Assembly (NCBI GenBank): GCA_044233745.1 | Contig: JBIIJN010000057.1 | Coordinates: 1-17,911, forward strand | Reading direction: 5' to 3' | DNA from: UBA6165 sp044233745 | Lineage (GTDB): Bacteria; Bacteroidota; Bacteroidia; Flavobacteriales_D; Crocinitomicaceae | DNA length: 17,911 nt | Part shown: positions 5,867 through 13,087 of the stretch, one piece after another | Numbering within the stretch: position 1 is the first letter of the stretch | How the letters are laid out: each line of letters starts with the position of its first letter | The notes under the pieces: model-generated | What the model was told of the DNA's origin: nothing | Databases searched by the model: none | The model's input: the letters and a program-made list of their open reading frames with translations, nothing else | Program-made: the position numbers and the translations under genes

Positions 5867-6898
5867 ATGTACAAATTAATCGTCAGACCCATCTTATTTT
5901 GTTTTCAACCTGAGCGTGCCCATCATGTCTCTTTTGGCATGTTGCGTTTTTTCTTTGCACTACCTGGGTTCAAGTCCTTGATGCGCACTTTTTACCATCA
6001 CAAGAGCGAGAACATGATAACCACCGTTGCAGGTGTAGAATTTGCTAACCCTGTAGGATTAGCAGCGGGATTCGATAAAAACGCTGAGTTCTTGGACATT
6101 CTGCCAGCTTTCGGATTTGGTTTTATTGAAATAGGCACAGTCACGCCACTTCCGCAAGCAGGCAACGACAAGCCTCGTTTGTTCAGATTGGTCAAGGATA
6201 AAGCGCTGATCAATAGAATGGGTTTTAACAACGATGGGGCCGACAGAATCGTTGAGCGTTTGAAAAAACGACCAAAAGAGCTGGTTGTGGGTGGGAATAT
6301 CGGAAAGAATAAAGTTACACCCAATGAAAATGCGGTTGACGACTATGTAATCTGCTTCGAAAAACTATTCGACTATGTGGACTATTTTGTCGTGAATGTG
6401 AGTTCTCCAAACACGCCAGATTTACGTGCTTTACAAGACAAAGGTCCATTAACAGAAATTTTGAGCACCTTGATGTCGATGAATTTGGCCAAAACGAACC
6501 CCAAACCAATTTTCTTGAAAATAGCTCCAGATTTAAATGAATCTCAGTTATTGGATATTGTTGAAATCGTTCAAGAAACTAAAATTGCGGGTGTTATTGC
6601 TACCAATACTACCATTTCACGGGCAAACTTGACCACAGATACTCAGGTCATTGAGCGAATTGGTTTGGGTGGTGTTTCTGGGGCGCCAGTAAGAGCTATG
6701 AGTACGTCTGTTATTCAGTTTTTACACGACAAGTCTGGGGGGAAATTTCCAATAATAGGTGTTGGCGGAATCTATTCCCCTCAAGATGCTCAAGAAAAAT
6801 TGGATTCAGGTGCGTCTTTGATTCAGGTTTATACAGGATTTGTTTACGAAGGCCCGGTATTGATTAAACGGATTTTAAAAGGTATTCAATCAAGATAA
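5867..6898 (+). CDS. pyrD: Dihydroorotate dehydrogenase (quinone), class 2
   Basis: Oxidises dihydroorotate to orotate in pyrimidine biosynthesis, passing electrons through FMN to quinone at the inner membrane face. The 343 residues are normal length for class 2. An amphipathic N-terminus (MYKLIVRPILF...HHVSFGML) serves as the membrane/quinone tunnel region. FMN-barrel motifs are GLAAGFDKNAEF (64-75), IGTVTPLPQAGNDKPRLFR (89-107), NRMGFNN (116-122), GGNIGKNK (142-149) and GLGGVSGAP (267-274). NVSSPNTPDLR (177-187) supplies the class 2 catalytic serine, S180. The N-terminus fits the family closely, so the start is secure even though it lies directly against the preceding terminator. Its promoter is unclear, and the mRNA may be leaderless. 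It is followed after 29 bases by mvaB, which has its own promoter box. Confidence 0.97.
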   Translation: MYKLIVRPILFCFQPERAHHVSFGMLRFFFALPGFKSLMRTFYHHKSENMITTVAGVEFANPVGLAAGFDKNAEFLDILPAFGFGFIEIGTVTPLPQAGNDKPRLFRLVKDKALINRMGFNNDGADRIVERLKKRPKELVVGGNIGKNKVTPNENAVDDYVICFEKLFDYVDYFVVNVSSPNTPDLRALQDKGPLTEILSTLMSMNLAKTNPKPIFLKIAPDLNESQLLDIVEIVQETKIAGVIATNTTISRANLTTDTQVIERIGLGGVSGAPVRAMSTSVIQFLHDKSGGKFPIIGVGGIYSPQDAQEKLDSGASLIQVYTGFVYEGPVLIKRILKGIQSR

Positions 6899-6916
6899 AA
6901 GAAACTGGTTTTTGCT

Positions 6917-6924
6917 TAATTTTA
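6917..6924 (+). promoter_or_regulatory. -7 box TAATTTTA just before mvaB
   Basis: One mismatch to TAnnTTTG, ending 3 bases before the mvaB ATG at 6928. No well-spaced -33 element is visible. It would give a leaderless mRNA; mvaB may equally be read from pyrD. Confidence 0.4.
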
Positions 6925-6927
6925 CCC

Positions 6928-7785
6928 ATGCAGAAAGTTAAAATTATAGAATGTCCGAGAGACGCGATGCAGGGCTTAGCCCAAATTGTTACTACCGAAC
7001 ATAAGGTTCAGTATATTAATGCTTTGCTCAAGGTGGGTTTTGATACCATCGATGTTGGTAGTTTTGTAAGTCCACGTGCAGTGCCTCAGTTGGCCGACAC
7101 CGTTGAGGTTTTGAATCAGATTGACTTGAGCCAGACGTCATCTAAGTTGTTGACCATTGTTGCGAATGCCCAAGGTGCAAAGCGGGCTGCTGAATTTGAT
7201 GAAGTTACCTATTTGGGATATCCTTTTTCCATCTCGGAAACTTTTCAAATCAGAAATACCAATGCAACGATTGCTGAATCTGAGAATAGACTGCGTGATA
7301 TTCAGGAAATTTGCGTGGCCAAAAACAAAAAACTAGTCGTTTACATATCCATGGGCTTTGGAAATCCATATGGTGATGCTTGGTCGCCAGCTCTTGTTAC
7401 AGATTGGACGCTGCGATTGCGTGAAAAATTGAAAGTTGATATATTTTCTATCTCTGATACGGTTGGTGCGGCTTCTCCCGCTATGATTCAAGAGGTTTTT
7501 AGTGCCATTATGCCATTTGCTGAAGGCATTGAAATTGGCGCACATTTGCATGCCATGCCCAATGAATGGCAAGAGAAAGTGCAAGCCACTCTAGACGCCG
7601 GTTGTTTCAGAATTGATGGTGCAATTAATGGTTTGGGTGGTTGCCCTTTTGCGGCGGATAAACTCACCGGAAATTTACCCACTGAGCAACTCGTACAGTG
7701 GTTGACCCAAAAGAATTATACGCTCAATTTAAATACCGATGCACTCGAAGAAGCTGTTAAATTTGCCCAACACTTATTTTCTTGA
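6928..7785 (+). CDS. mvaB: Hydroxymethylglutaryl-CoA lyase
   Basis: Cleaves HMG-CoA to acetyl-CoA and acetoacetate, the last step of leucine degradation and of ketone-body formation. The 285-residue TIM barrel starts with VKIIECPRDAMQGL, where R11 and D12 fit the substrate and metal positions. It continues with GFDTIDVGSFVSPRAVPQ (38-55), the metal-binding histidines in AHLHAMP (H206, H208), and the family signature GLGGCPFA (235-242) with catalytic C239 and N249 downstream. It is slightly shorter than the mitochondrial enzyme (no targeting peptide). The lipoprotein gene starts 2 bases after the stop, so the two are probably co-transcribed, although no functional link is evident. Related homocitrate-synthase-like lyases share the barrel, but the GLGGCPFA signature favours HMG-CoA lyase. 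Confidence 0.93.
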   Translation: MQKVKIIECPRDAMQGLAQIVTTEHKVQYINALLKVGFDTIDVGSFVSPRAVPQLADTVEVLNQIDLSQTSSKLLTIVANAQGAKRAAEFDEVTYLGYPFSISETFQIRNTNATIAESENRLRDIQEICVAKNKKLVVYISMGFGNPYGDAWSPALVTDWTLRLREKLKVDIFSISDTVGAASPAMIQEVFSAIMPFAEGIEIGAHLHAMPNEWQEKVQATLDAGCFRIDGAINGLGGCPFAADKLTGNLPTEQLVQWLTQKNYTLNLNTDALEEAVKFAQHLFS

Positions 7786-7787
7786 AT

Positions 7788-8429
7788 ATGAATAAATTAA
7801 CTTGGATTATTTTAATTGTACTTGGTGCTGCATTGGCGACAATAACAGCTTGCGACGATAGTGATGAAGATGATTGGGATTATGAAAATGCTTATTTCCA
7901 TAAAGACACCATAGCTATTTTCAATTATTTTGATGAAGAGCAGTTTGAAAGCGATTCGCTATTGCCTTTATTGGAAGAGATAGGCATTTGTAAATCAGAA
8001 TGGAATACAACCGACACCAGCGCTAGAGCCATCTGCTCACCTAGAAATTATAAGTTTTTCAAATACAACAAATCCATGCCTTGGAACGCTGGGTTTGGAT
8101 TAGAAATCAGAGCTACTGTTGATGATTTCCCTTTGCGCAGGTTTATTCTTTTTGAGCGCATCGACGGTAAATTAGCAAAAACCAGAGGATTCGTAGCAAA
8201 TTTAGCTGAAATGCACACCACCAAATCAGGATACAATGACCTGATGTTATTGTTTCCAGACAAAGAAGCAGGTTCTTTTGTAGTGAAATACGTTTGGGAT
8301 GAAGAAGAGAGCAGTTATGAATATCAATCCCTAGAGGCTATTGATGGTTATCCAGTTAAAAAGGAACGCCAAGATTCTTTGAGCAACGTTGTGCTTCAGC
8401 GTTTAACCGAAAACAATATGTTCTTTTAA
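7788..8429 (+). CDS. Hypothetical lipoprotein, probably surface-exposed
   Basis: A 213-residue protein that I do not recognise. It has a lipoprotein signal (MNKLTWIILIVLGAALATITAC, lipobox ITAC, lipidated C22) followed at once by DDSDEDD. In Bacteroidota, acidic residues right after the cysteine act as a lipoprotein export signal for surface display (shown in Capnocytophaga and Flavobacterium), so outer-face location is likely. The mature part is acidic and aromatic-rich, with no repeats or catalytic motif I can name. I start at ATG 7788, 2 bases after the mvaB stop; an in-frame TTG at 7782 would overlap mvaB. Its tail converges with the type A cargo gene, with 10 bases between the two stops. 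Confidence 0.85.
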   Translation: MNKLTWIILIVLGAALATITACDDSDEDDWDYENAYFHKDTIAIFNYFDEEQFESDSLLPLLEEIGICKSEWNTTDTSARAICSPRNYKFFKYNKSMPWNAGFGLEIRATVDDFPLRRFILFERIDGKLAKTRGFVANLAEMHTTKSGYNDLMLLFPDKEAGSFVVKYVWDEEESSYEYQSLEAIDGYPVKKERQDSLSNVVLQRLTENNMFF

Positions 8430-8439
8430 TAAAATTGAA

Positions 8440-9243
8440 CTACAGCTTTTGAAAGATTTTGGATTCCACCGAATCGCCGACCATAAATCGGAGGTAGTAA
8501 ATACCCGGCTGTAATTGAGATACATCAATGGACGATTCTGGCGACTCTTCGAAATACAATCTTTTTCCTGAAACATCGATGATTTCAAGTGTTTGTATGG
8601 CTTCCGTGGTGTAGAAATTCAATATTTCGTTGGCTGGGTTTGGAAATATACGCACCGATGAAATTGACGCATTTGGTGTGTTTGCAGGATTATTAACTTC
8701 AACTTGAACAGAATCCACATACAATTTGAATCCACGGTTGGTATGATTCACAAAAGCAAGATAAACGTTTTGATCTACATATCCCGAATCACTCAAATTG
8801 ATTGACCTAGAGGTCCAATAAGGGAATTCATTATTCAATCTAAATAGGGTGTCGGTGAAATCTTCAATTTCTGTGCCTGTGGTGGAAATCAAAACCATAA
8901 TCCAATCTGGAAAAGAAGGGTCGTGCGACATCGAGCTCCACGAGAGGATATTTCCATAGGAACCCAAAGCAATTTGCGGCGTTATTAAAAAACGATAAGC
9001 CTGATTTTCTGGCTCAAAATAGGAAGTTGAACCGGCAATATTGTTGTTTGGATTGAATGGGTCGGTAAGACCAATCCAAGCGGCTTGAAAATTTGAAACG
9101 CTCGGATGCACCGTAAATCCATCCCCATCAATTATGGTCCAAGTTGTTGGTATTCCACTTTCAAAATATTCTTCGAGAACTACTTGTTGTGCATTCAAAT
9201 ACACGGCATGCATCAATATGAGTGCTAATCCTAATTTTTTCAT
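8440..9243 (-). CDS. Secreted protein with cleaved-adhesin-like domain and T9SS type A sorting domain
   Basis: 267 residues. A signal peptide (1-18, cleavage at LNA|QQ) is followed by a lectin-like beta-sandwich: EEYFESGIPTTWTIIDGDG, then ITPQIALGS and the FKLYVDSVQV ending. This is the layout of choice-of-anchor J/cleaved-adhesin domains. The last 75 or so residues are a type A T9SS C-terminal domain (VRIFPNPANEILNF, LEIIDVSGKRLY, SQLQPGIYYLRF, KIFQK). It should cross the inner membrane by Sec and the outer membrane by T9SS, then be anchored or released after tail removal. There is no enzyme domain, so an adhesin or carbohydrate-binding role is inferred. ATG 9243 lies 4 bases after a perfect promoter box. 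Confidence 0.9.
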   Translation of the reverse strand: MKKLGLALILMHAVYLNAQQVVLEEYFESGIPTTWTIIDGDGFTVHPSVSNFQAAWIGLTDPFNPNNNIAGSTSYFEPENQAYRFLITPQIALGSYGNILSWSSMSHDPSFPDWIMVLISTTGTEIEDFTDTLFRLNNEFPYWTSRSINLSDSGYVDQNVYLAFVNHTNRGFKLYVDSVQVEVNNPANTPNASISSVRIFPNPANEILNFYTTEAIQTLEIIDVSGKRLYFEESPESSIDVSQLQPGIYYLRFMVGDSVESKIFQKL

Positions 9244-9247
9244 CTTG

Positions 9248-9255
9248 CAAAAGTA
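9248..9255 (-). promoter_or_regulatory. -7 box TACTTTTG for the type A cargo gene
   Basis: Perfect TAnnTTTG, ending 4 bases before the ATG at 9243 and identical to the dnaX box. No -33 TTG is seen at the normal distance. Confidence 0.55.
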
Positions 9256-9446
9256 CGAGAAAGTTGTTCATTTATTGTGTTTCGCTTTATTTTTTAGCTA
9301 TGATGTCTATGAGCTTCATATTTTCATTTCTCTAAAGGTCTCGATTTGAGCAACCTTTCTTTATCTTCTGGCGTTTACATAATAGAACTTGTATTTGAGC
9401 ATGAAGGAGAAATGAAATCTCAAAATAAAAAGTTAGTTTACATTAA

Positions 9447-10601
9447 ATGATTCGTCGAGTAATCATATTACTTCTTTTAAACTGGTTGGGGCTTTGTCCT
9501 CAACCCGTTTTTGCACAGCCTTTTGAGTGTGACATGGTTGTCCCTCCCTTTCAAATTAATGATTTACAAGTCAATCATGTTTTTGGTAGTTTTGTTGGGT
9601 ATTTGAATTTCTCTGAATCAATACAAATTTGTTGGGACTCCAACTACAATTCCACCGTACCATGGATTGAGCTAGCTGTGCCTGAAATTCCAACGGGAAT
9701 AAATTGGTATCCTTTTTCATATAAGCTTATATTTAGCAGACCTATTCAATATTTAGAATTTCTTCTTCTAGTAGGAGGCACTCCATTTCCAGAAATAGAC
9801 TATGGAGCAGAAAACTTTGTTTTTCAAACTCCAAACTGCGGGTTAAGCCTACAAAGTATTTTCTCTTGTCATACTTTAATTTTGGAAGACACCATTTATT
9901 TGGGCGTTGGAAATACTGGTACAGGTTGGTTTTCAGTGACTTTTGATGAACCAGTTGTGGAATTTACCATCAGTGGAAAAGGTGGAGGTAATGGGTCTAG
10001 GTTCCAAATCTGCTCCAATTCCATTGAGGTTGCACCTTTGTGGGCTGGTATTTGTGCTGCTTCTGCGCCTTGCTCTCAAGAGTCTGTTTCTTTTACGGCT
10101 TATGGTTCAGCGCCGCCTTATTCTTTTACGTATTTGCTTAATGGAGCGCAATACACGGCTCAAACAACGAGCACAAATGAAACCGCCGAAGTCAGTGTGC
10201 CAATGGCTAATGGCATGTACGAATATGAGCTTATTTCCATAACAGATGGCAATGGGCAAACAGCAAACATCAGTTGTAACAACAGGCATACGGTAGTTGT
10301 AAACAACGAACCGGAGTTTGTTATTCCCAATGTTTTCACACCAAATAATGATGGCGTGAACGATTGGTTTGGGCTCACTAGCAATGCTCAAGTGAATGGG
10401 CAATTGCTTATCCTCAACCGATGGGGCAATGTGGTTTATGAGAAGAGTTTTGTTACAAGTCCTGGGGCTTTTATGGAGTTGTGGGATGGCACTTCGGCGG
10501 GCTCAGTACCAGTGAGTGATGGGGTTTGTTTTTATCGGGTGAATTTATCAAGTGATGAACAGAAAGAGGGGATTTCGGGGTTTATTGATTTAAGGAGGTA
10601 G
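9447..10601 (+). CDS. Secreted protein with T9SS type B (gliding-motility-associated) sorting domain
   Basis: 384 residues. A signal peptide covers residues 1-23 (MIRRVIILLLLNWLGL..., cleavage near VFA|QP). The middle is beta-rich and I do not recognise residues 24-205. It contains several cysteines and is followed by an Ig/PKD-like or SprB-repeat-like segment (CSQESVSFTAYGSAPPYSFTY onward). Residues 290-384 are a type B C-terminal domain: FVIPNVFTPNNDGVNDWF, LLILNRWGNVVYE, WDGTSAGSVPVSDGVCFYRV. Type B tails are found on SprB-like adhesins and are exported by T9SS. The ATG at 9447 gives a good signal peptide. No convincing promoter box lies immediately upstream. It is probably an independent surface or secreted protein; the function is unknown. 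Confidence 0.9.
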   Translation: MIRRVIILLLLNWLGLCPQPVFAQPFECDMVVPPFQINDLQVNHVFGSFVGYLNFSESIQICWDSNYNSTVPWIELAVPEIPTGINWYPFSYKLIFSRPIQYLEFLLLVGGTPFPEIDYGAENFVFQTPNCGLSLQSIFSCHTLILEDTIYLGVGNTGTGWFSVTFDEPVVEFTISGKGGGNGSRFQICSNSIEVAPLWAGICAASAPCSQESVSFTAYGSAPPYSFTYLLNGAQYTAQTTSTNETAEVSVPMANGMYEYELISITDGNGQTANISCNNRHTVVVNNEPEFVIPNVFTPNNDGVNDWFGLTSNAQVNGQLLILNRWGNVVYEKSFVTSPGAFMELWDGTSAGSVPVSDGVCFYRVNLSSDEQKEGISGFIDLRR

Positions 10602-10632
10602 TTTGTCTTTATTTGTTTCATTTTTAATCCTT

Positions 10633-10647
10633 GTTGGTAGTTCCAAC
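10633..10647 (+). terminator. Weak hairpin after the type B cargo gene
   Basis: GTTGG (10633-10637) pairs with CCAAC (10643-10647) around a 5-base loop about 30 bases after the stop. No T run follows, so intrinsic termination here is doubtful. The rest of the 10602-10839 gap holds the tRNA promoter and otherwise nothing I can identify. Confidence 0.2.
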
Positions 10648-10775
10648 TAAAAGACAATAGTTCTAGAATGGTTGAATTTTATACGCGAACAAGTTGTTGG
10701 CAAAGTTCAATAGAATGTTAATGCATTCAAATTGAATCCATTGCAAAACAGATTAGATTTTTTTTTTCATTTTGC

Positions 10776-10805
10776 TTGCTGAATAAAAATTATGTTCTAT
10801 ATTTG
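10776..10805 (+). promoter_or_regulatory. tRNA-Glu promoter, TTG-N19-TATATTTG
   Basis: TTG at 10776-10778 and a perfect -7 box TATATTTG at 10798-10805, 19 bases apart, about 35 bases before the first tRNA. The short leader holds a CCCAA/TTGGG hairpin (10810-10823) that may be removed during 5' processing. Confidence 0.75.
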
Positions 10806-10839
10806 CACTCCCAAATTTTTGGGTAGTTCTTTACATGTC

Positions 10840-10911
10840 GGCCCATTCGTCTAGTGGTTAGGACGTCAGGTTTTCATCCTGTTAACAGGAGTTCGATTCT
10901 CCTATGGGCTA
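10840..10911 (+). tRNA. tRNA-Glu (anticodon TTC), copy 1
   Basis: A 72-nt cloverleaf. Acceptor GGCCCAT (10840-10846) pairs with ATGGGCT (10904-10910), with G1-T72 as a wobble. The D stem is GTCT/GGAC, the anticodon loop TTTTCAT has TTC at 10873-10875, and the T arm is AGGAG-TTCGATT-CTCCT. Discriminator A is at 10911. The 3' CCA is not encoded and must be added. The top pair of the anticodon stem (positions 27-43) is T-T, a mismatch absent from the second copy. Confidence 0.95.
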
Positions 10912-10920
10912 CAGTTTCTT

Positions 10921-10992
10921 GGCCCGTTCGTCTATCGGTTAGGACTTCAGATTTTCATTCTGGCAAGAGGGGTTCGATTCCCCTACGGGCTA
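10921..10992 (+). tRNA. tRNA-Glu (anticodon TTC), copy 2
   Basis: Begins 9 bases after copy 1. The acceptor GGCCCGT pairs with ACGGGCT, the anticodon TTC is at 10954-10956, the anticodon stem is fully paired with one T-G wobble, and the T arm is AGGGG-TTCGATT-CCCCT. Discriminator A is at 10992 and no CCA is encoded. A small hairpin GAGCA/TGCTC (10997-11009) follows before rpsT and could help processing or partly limit read-through. Confidence 0.96.
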
Positions 10993-11035
10993 CAACGAGC
11001 ATATTGCTCATTTAATTTATTTATATTTTGAGTTT

Positions 11036-11287
11036 ATGGCAAATCATAAGTCTGCATTAAAGAGAATTCGTTCTAACGACGCAAAACGTTTAAGAAACCG
11101 CTTTGTGCACAAGTCAACTCGTACAGCTATCAGAAAGTTGAGAGAAACTACAGATAAAACTGTGGCTACCTCTGCACTTCCTAGAGTGATTGGTATGATT
11201 GATAAATTGGCTAAAAGAAATATCATTCACAAAAATAAAGCATCAAACTTGAAATCAGGTTTGTCTGTTTTGGTGAATAACTTATAG
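11036..11287 (+). CDS. rpsT: 30S ribosomal protein S20
   Basis: An 83-residue, very basic helical protein. It begins MANHKSALKRIRSNDAKRLR, the family's hallmark N-terminus, and ends KASNLKSGLSVLVNNL. S20 binds 16S rRNA early in small-subunit assembly. The ATG at 11036 is unambiguous. It lies 43 bases after the second tRNA-Glu with no strong terminator between, and only a degenerate box (TATATTTTG, one base too long) near 11022, so part of its transcription may come from the tRNA promoter. A strong terminator follows at 11311. Confidence 0.98.
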   Translation: MANHKSALKRIRSNDAKRLRNRFVHKSTRTAIRKLRETTDKTVATSALPRVIGMIDKLAKRNIIHKNKASNLKSGLSVLVNNL

Positions 11288-11310
11288 TATTTAAGGCATT
11301 TAAAAAGTAT

Positions 11311-11336
11311 AGGAGGTCAATTGGCCTCCTTTTTTT
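11311..11336 (+). terminator. Intrinsic terminator after rpsT
   Basis: AGGAGGTC (11311-11318) pairs with GGCCTCCT (11323-11330) around AATT, with one G-T pair, and the run of seven T covers 11330-11336. Confidence 0.92.
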
Positions 11337-11339
11337 GTT

Positions 11340-11347
11340 TAAACTTG
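11340..11347 (+). promoter_or_regulatory. Possible -7 box TAAACTTG for ung
   Basis: One mismatch to TAnnTTTG, ending 4 bases before the ung ATG and 3 bases after the rpsT terminator's T run. A TTG at 11321-11323, inside the terminator loop and arm, could be the -33 at a short 16-base spacing. Confidence 0.35.
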
Positions 11348-11351
11348 TATC

Positions 11352-11999
11352 ATGACTTGGCAGGAATTCATACAAACTGAATCAAAACAGGATTACTTTT
11401 TGAAATTGCAAGCGTTTTTAGAAGATGAGCGCCAAAAATTTGTAATTCACCCAAAAGAAAATGAGGTGTTTCAAGCATTTGAATTAACGCCCATCGATCA
11501 AGTCAAGGTTGTTATTTTAGGTCAAGATCCATATCCAACACCGGGTCATGCGCATGGTTTGGCATTTTCAGTGGAGCCTGATGTGCGACCTATTCCCAAA
11601 TCACTTCAAAATATTTTTAAAGAAATCCATGAGAATTTTGGCGGTGAAGCTCCTGAAAACGGAGACTTAAGGCGCTGGGCTAAGCAAGGTGTCTTGTTGA
11701 TAAACACAGTTTTAACTGTTCGATCGGGAGAAGCAAACAGTCACGCCGGCAAGGGTTGGGAGCGCTTCACTGATGCTGTAATAGAGCAGCTCAACGCACA
11801 AGATCAAGTGATGGTATTTATGCTTTGGGGTAAAAATGCCCAGTCGAAAACGCGGTTTTTGAACCATCCTAAACACTTAATTTTGCAAGCACCACATCCT
11901 TCTCCCTTGAGTGTTTATCGCGGTTTTTTTGGATGCGAGCATTTTCGATTGGCCAATCAATGGCTTGAGAAATATGGACTTACGCAAATTGATTGGTAG
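11352..11999 (+). CDS. ung: Uracil-DNA glycosylase, family 1
   Basis: Removes uracil from DNA by cleaving the N-glycosidic bond, the first step of base-excision repair. The 215 residues are a typical length. The catalytic motif GQDPYP is at 57-62 with D59 as the water-activating aspartate. GLAFSV (69-74), the LLINTVLTV segment (115-123) and the DNA-intercalation loop HPSPLS (182-187) are all present, with H182 as the second key residue. The ATG at 11352 gives the normal N-terminus. It is flanked by the rpsT terminator and by hemE, which has its own promoter box. Confidence 0.98.
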   Translation: MTWQEFIQTESKQDYFLKLQAFLEDERQKFVIHPKENEVFQAFELTPIDQVKVVILGQDPYPTPGHAHGLAFSVEPDVRPIPKSLQNIFKEIHENFGGEAPENGDLRRWAKQGVLLINTVLTVRSGEANSHAGKGWERFTDAVIEQLNAQDQVMVFMLWGKNAQSKTRFLNHPKHLILQAPHPSPLSVYRGFFGCEHFRLANQWLEKYGLTQIDW

Positions 12000-12037
12000 T
12001 TCAGTAAAATTGGCGTAAAACGAAAATCACAATTCCT

Positions 12038-12045
12038 TACCTTTG
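12038..12045 (+). promoter_or_regulatory. -7 box TACCTTTG for hemE
   Basis: Perfect TAnnTTTG ending 6 bases before ATG 12052. It overlaps the in-frame TTG at 12043, which therefore cannot be a start on transcripts from this promoter. A TTG at 12010-12012 is 25 bases upstream, longer than usual for a -33. Confidence 0.55.
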
Positions 12046-12051
12046 CGGCCT

Positions 12052-13083
12052 ATGAATTTGAAAAATGATTTAATCTTAAGAGCGGCTCGAGGTGAGAACA
12101 TTGAGCGCTATCCTGTTTGGTTGATGAGGCAAGCAGGTCGGATTTTGCCAGAATATCGTGCTGTACGCAGTTCGCTTTCAGGGTTTAAAGAATTGGTAGA
12201 GACTCCCGAATTGGCGGCTGAAGTAACCATCCAACCGGTTGATATTTTAGGGGTAGATGCAGCCATTATCTTTTCTGATATTTTGGTAGTGCCAGAAGCA
12301 ATGGGTCTAGAATATCAAATGCTTGAGCAGCGTGGTCCTTGGTTTGAGCAAACGATACGCAGCCAATCGGAAATGAATAAAATCACCACTGATTTTGACA
12401 TTGAAGATCGATTGGGCTATGTGCTTGAAGCCATTAAGATCACCAATAAAGAATTGAATGGGCGCGTACCTTTGATTGGTTTTGCTGGTGCACCTTGGAC
12501 AATTTTTTGTTACATGACAGAAGGTCAAGGTTCCAAAACGTTTTCAGTTGCGAGAAAAATATTGTACACCAATCCGGCATTGGCACACCAATTATTGGAG
12601 GCCATAACAGAAGTAACGATTAAGTATTTACAAGCACAAATTAAGGCCGGGGCTCACATGTTGCAGCTTTTCGATTCTTGGGCAGGCATATTAGGTCCAG
12701 ATCAATATGCTGAATTTGCGATACCTTATATTGAAAAAATTGCAGATGCTATTGACGGGGTGCCATTCACGATTTTCTCGAAAGGCGCACATTTGTCTTA
12801 CGGCGAATTGGCGTCTCTGAAATGCAACACAATTGGTGTGGATTGGCAAATGGATATGGCTTTGGCAAGGAAATTGGTTGGTAATGATAGAACACTGCAG
12901 GGCAACCTCGATCCGTGTGCGCTTTATGCCGCTGACGAACAAATTGTTGATTCAACAAAAGTTTTGCTAAAAAGCTTTGAGAATAAAAGACATATTGTAA
13001 ATTTGGGACATGGAGTTTACCCCGATGTTGATCCTGAAAAGGTAAAAGTGTTTGTTGAAACTGTTAAAAACTTTAAACTATAG
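12052..13083 (+). CDS. hemE: Uroporphyrinogen decarboxylase
   Basis: Converts uroporphyrinogen III to coproporphyrinogen III in cytoplasmic haem synthesis by removing four acetate carboxyls. 343 residues, normal length. The first UROD signature PVWLMRQAGR is at residues 21-30, the catalytic aspartate lies in AAIIFSDIL, the second signature is IGFAGAPWTIFCYM, and QLFDSWAG and NLGHGVYPDVDPEKV follow toward the C-terminus. I choose ATG 12052 rather than the in-frame TTG at 12043, because the latter is part of the promoter box. The OmpA-family gene starts 4 bases after its stop, so the two are probably co-transcribed. Confidence 0.97.
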   Translation: MNLKNDLILRAARGENIERYPVWLMRQAGRILPEYRAVRSSLSGFKELVETPELAAEVTIQPVDILGVDAAIIFSDILVVPEAMGLEYQMLEQRGPWFEQTIRSQSEMNKITTDFDIEDRLGYVLEAIKITNKELNGRVPLIGFAGAPWTIFCYMTEGQGSKTFSVARKILYTNPALAHQLLEAITEVTIKYLQAQIKAGAHMLQLFDSWAGILGPDQYAEFAIPYIEKIADAIDGVPFTIFSKGAHLSYGELASLKCNTIGVDWQMDMALARKLVGNDRTLQGNLDPCALYAADEQIVDSTKVLLKSFENKRHIVNLGHGVYPDVDPEKVKVFVETVKNFKL

Positions 13084-13087
13084 AATC

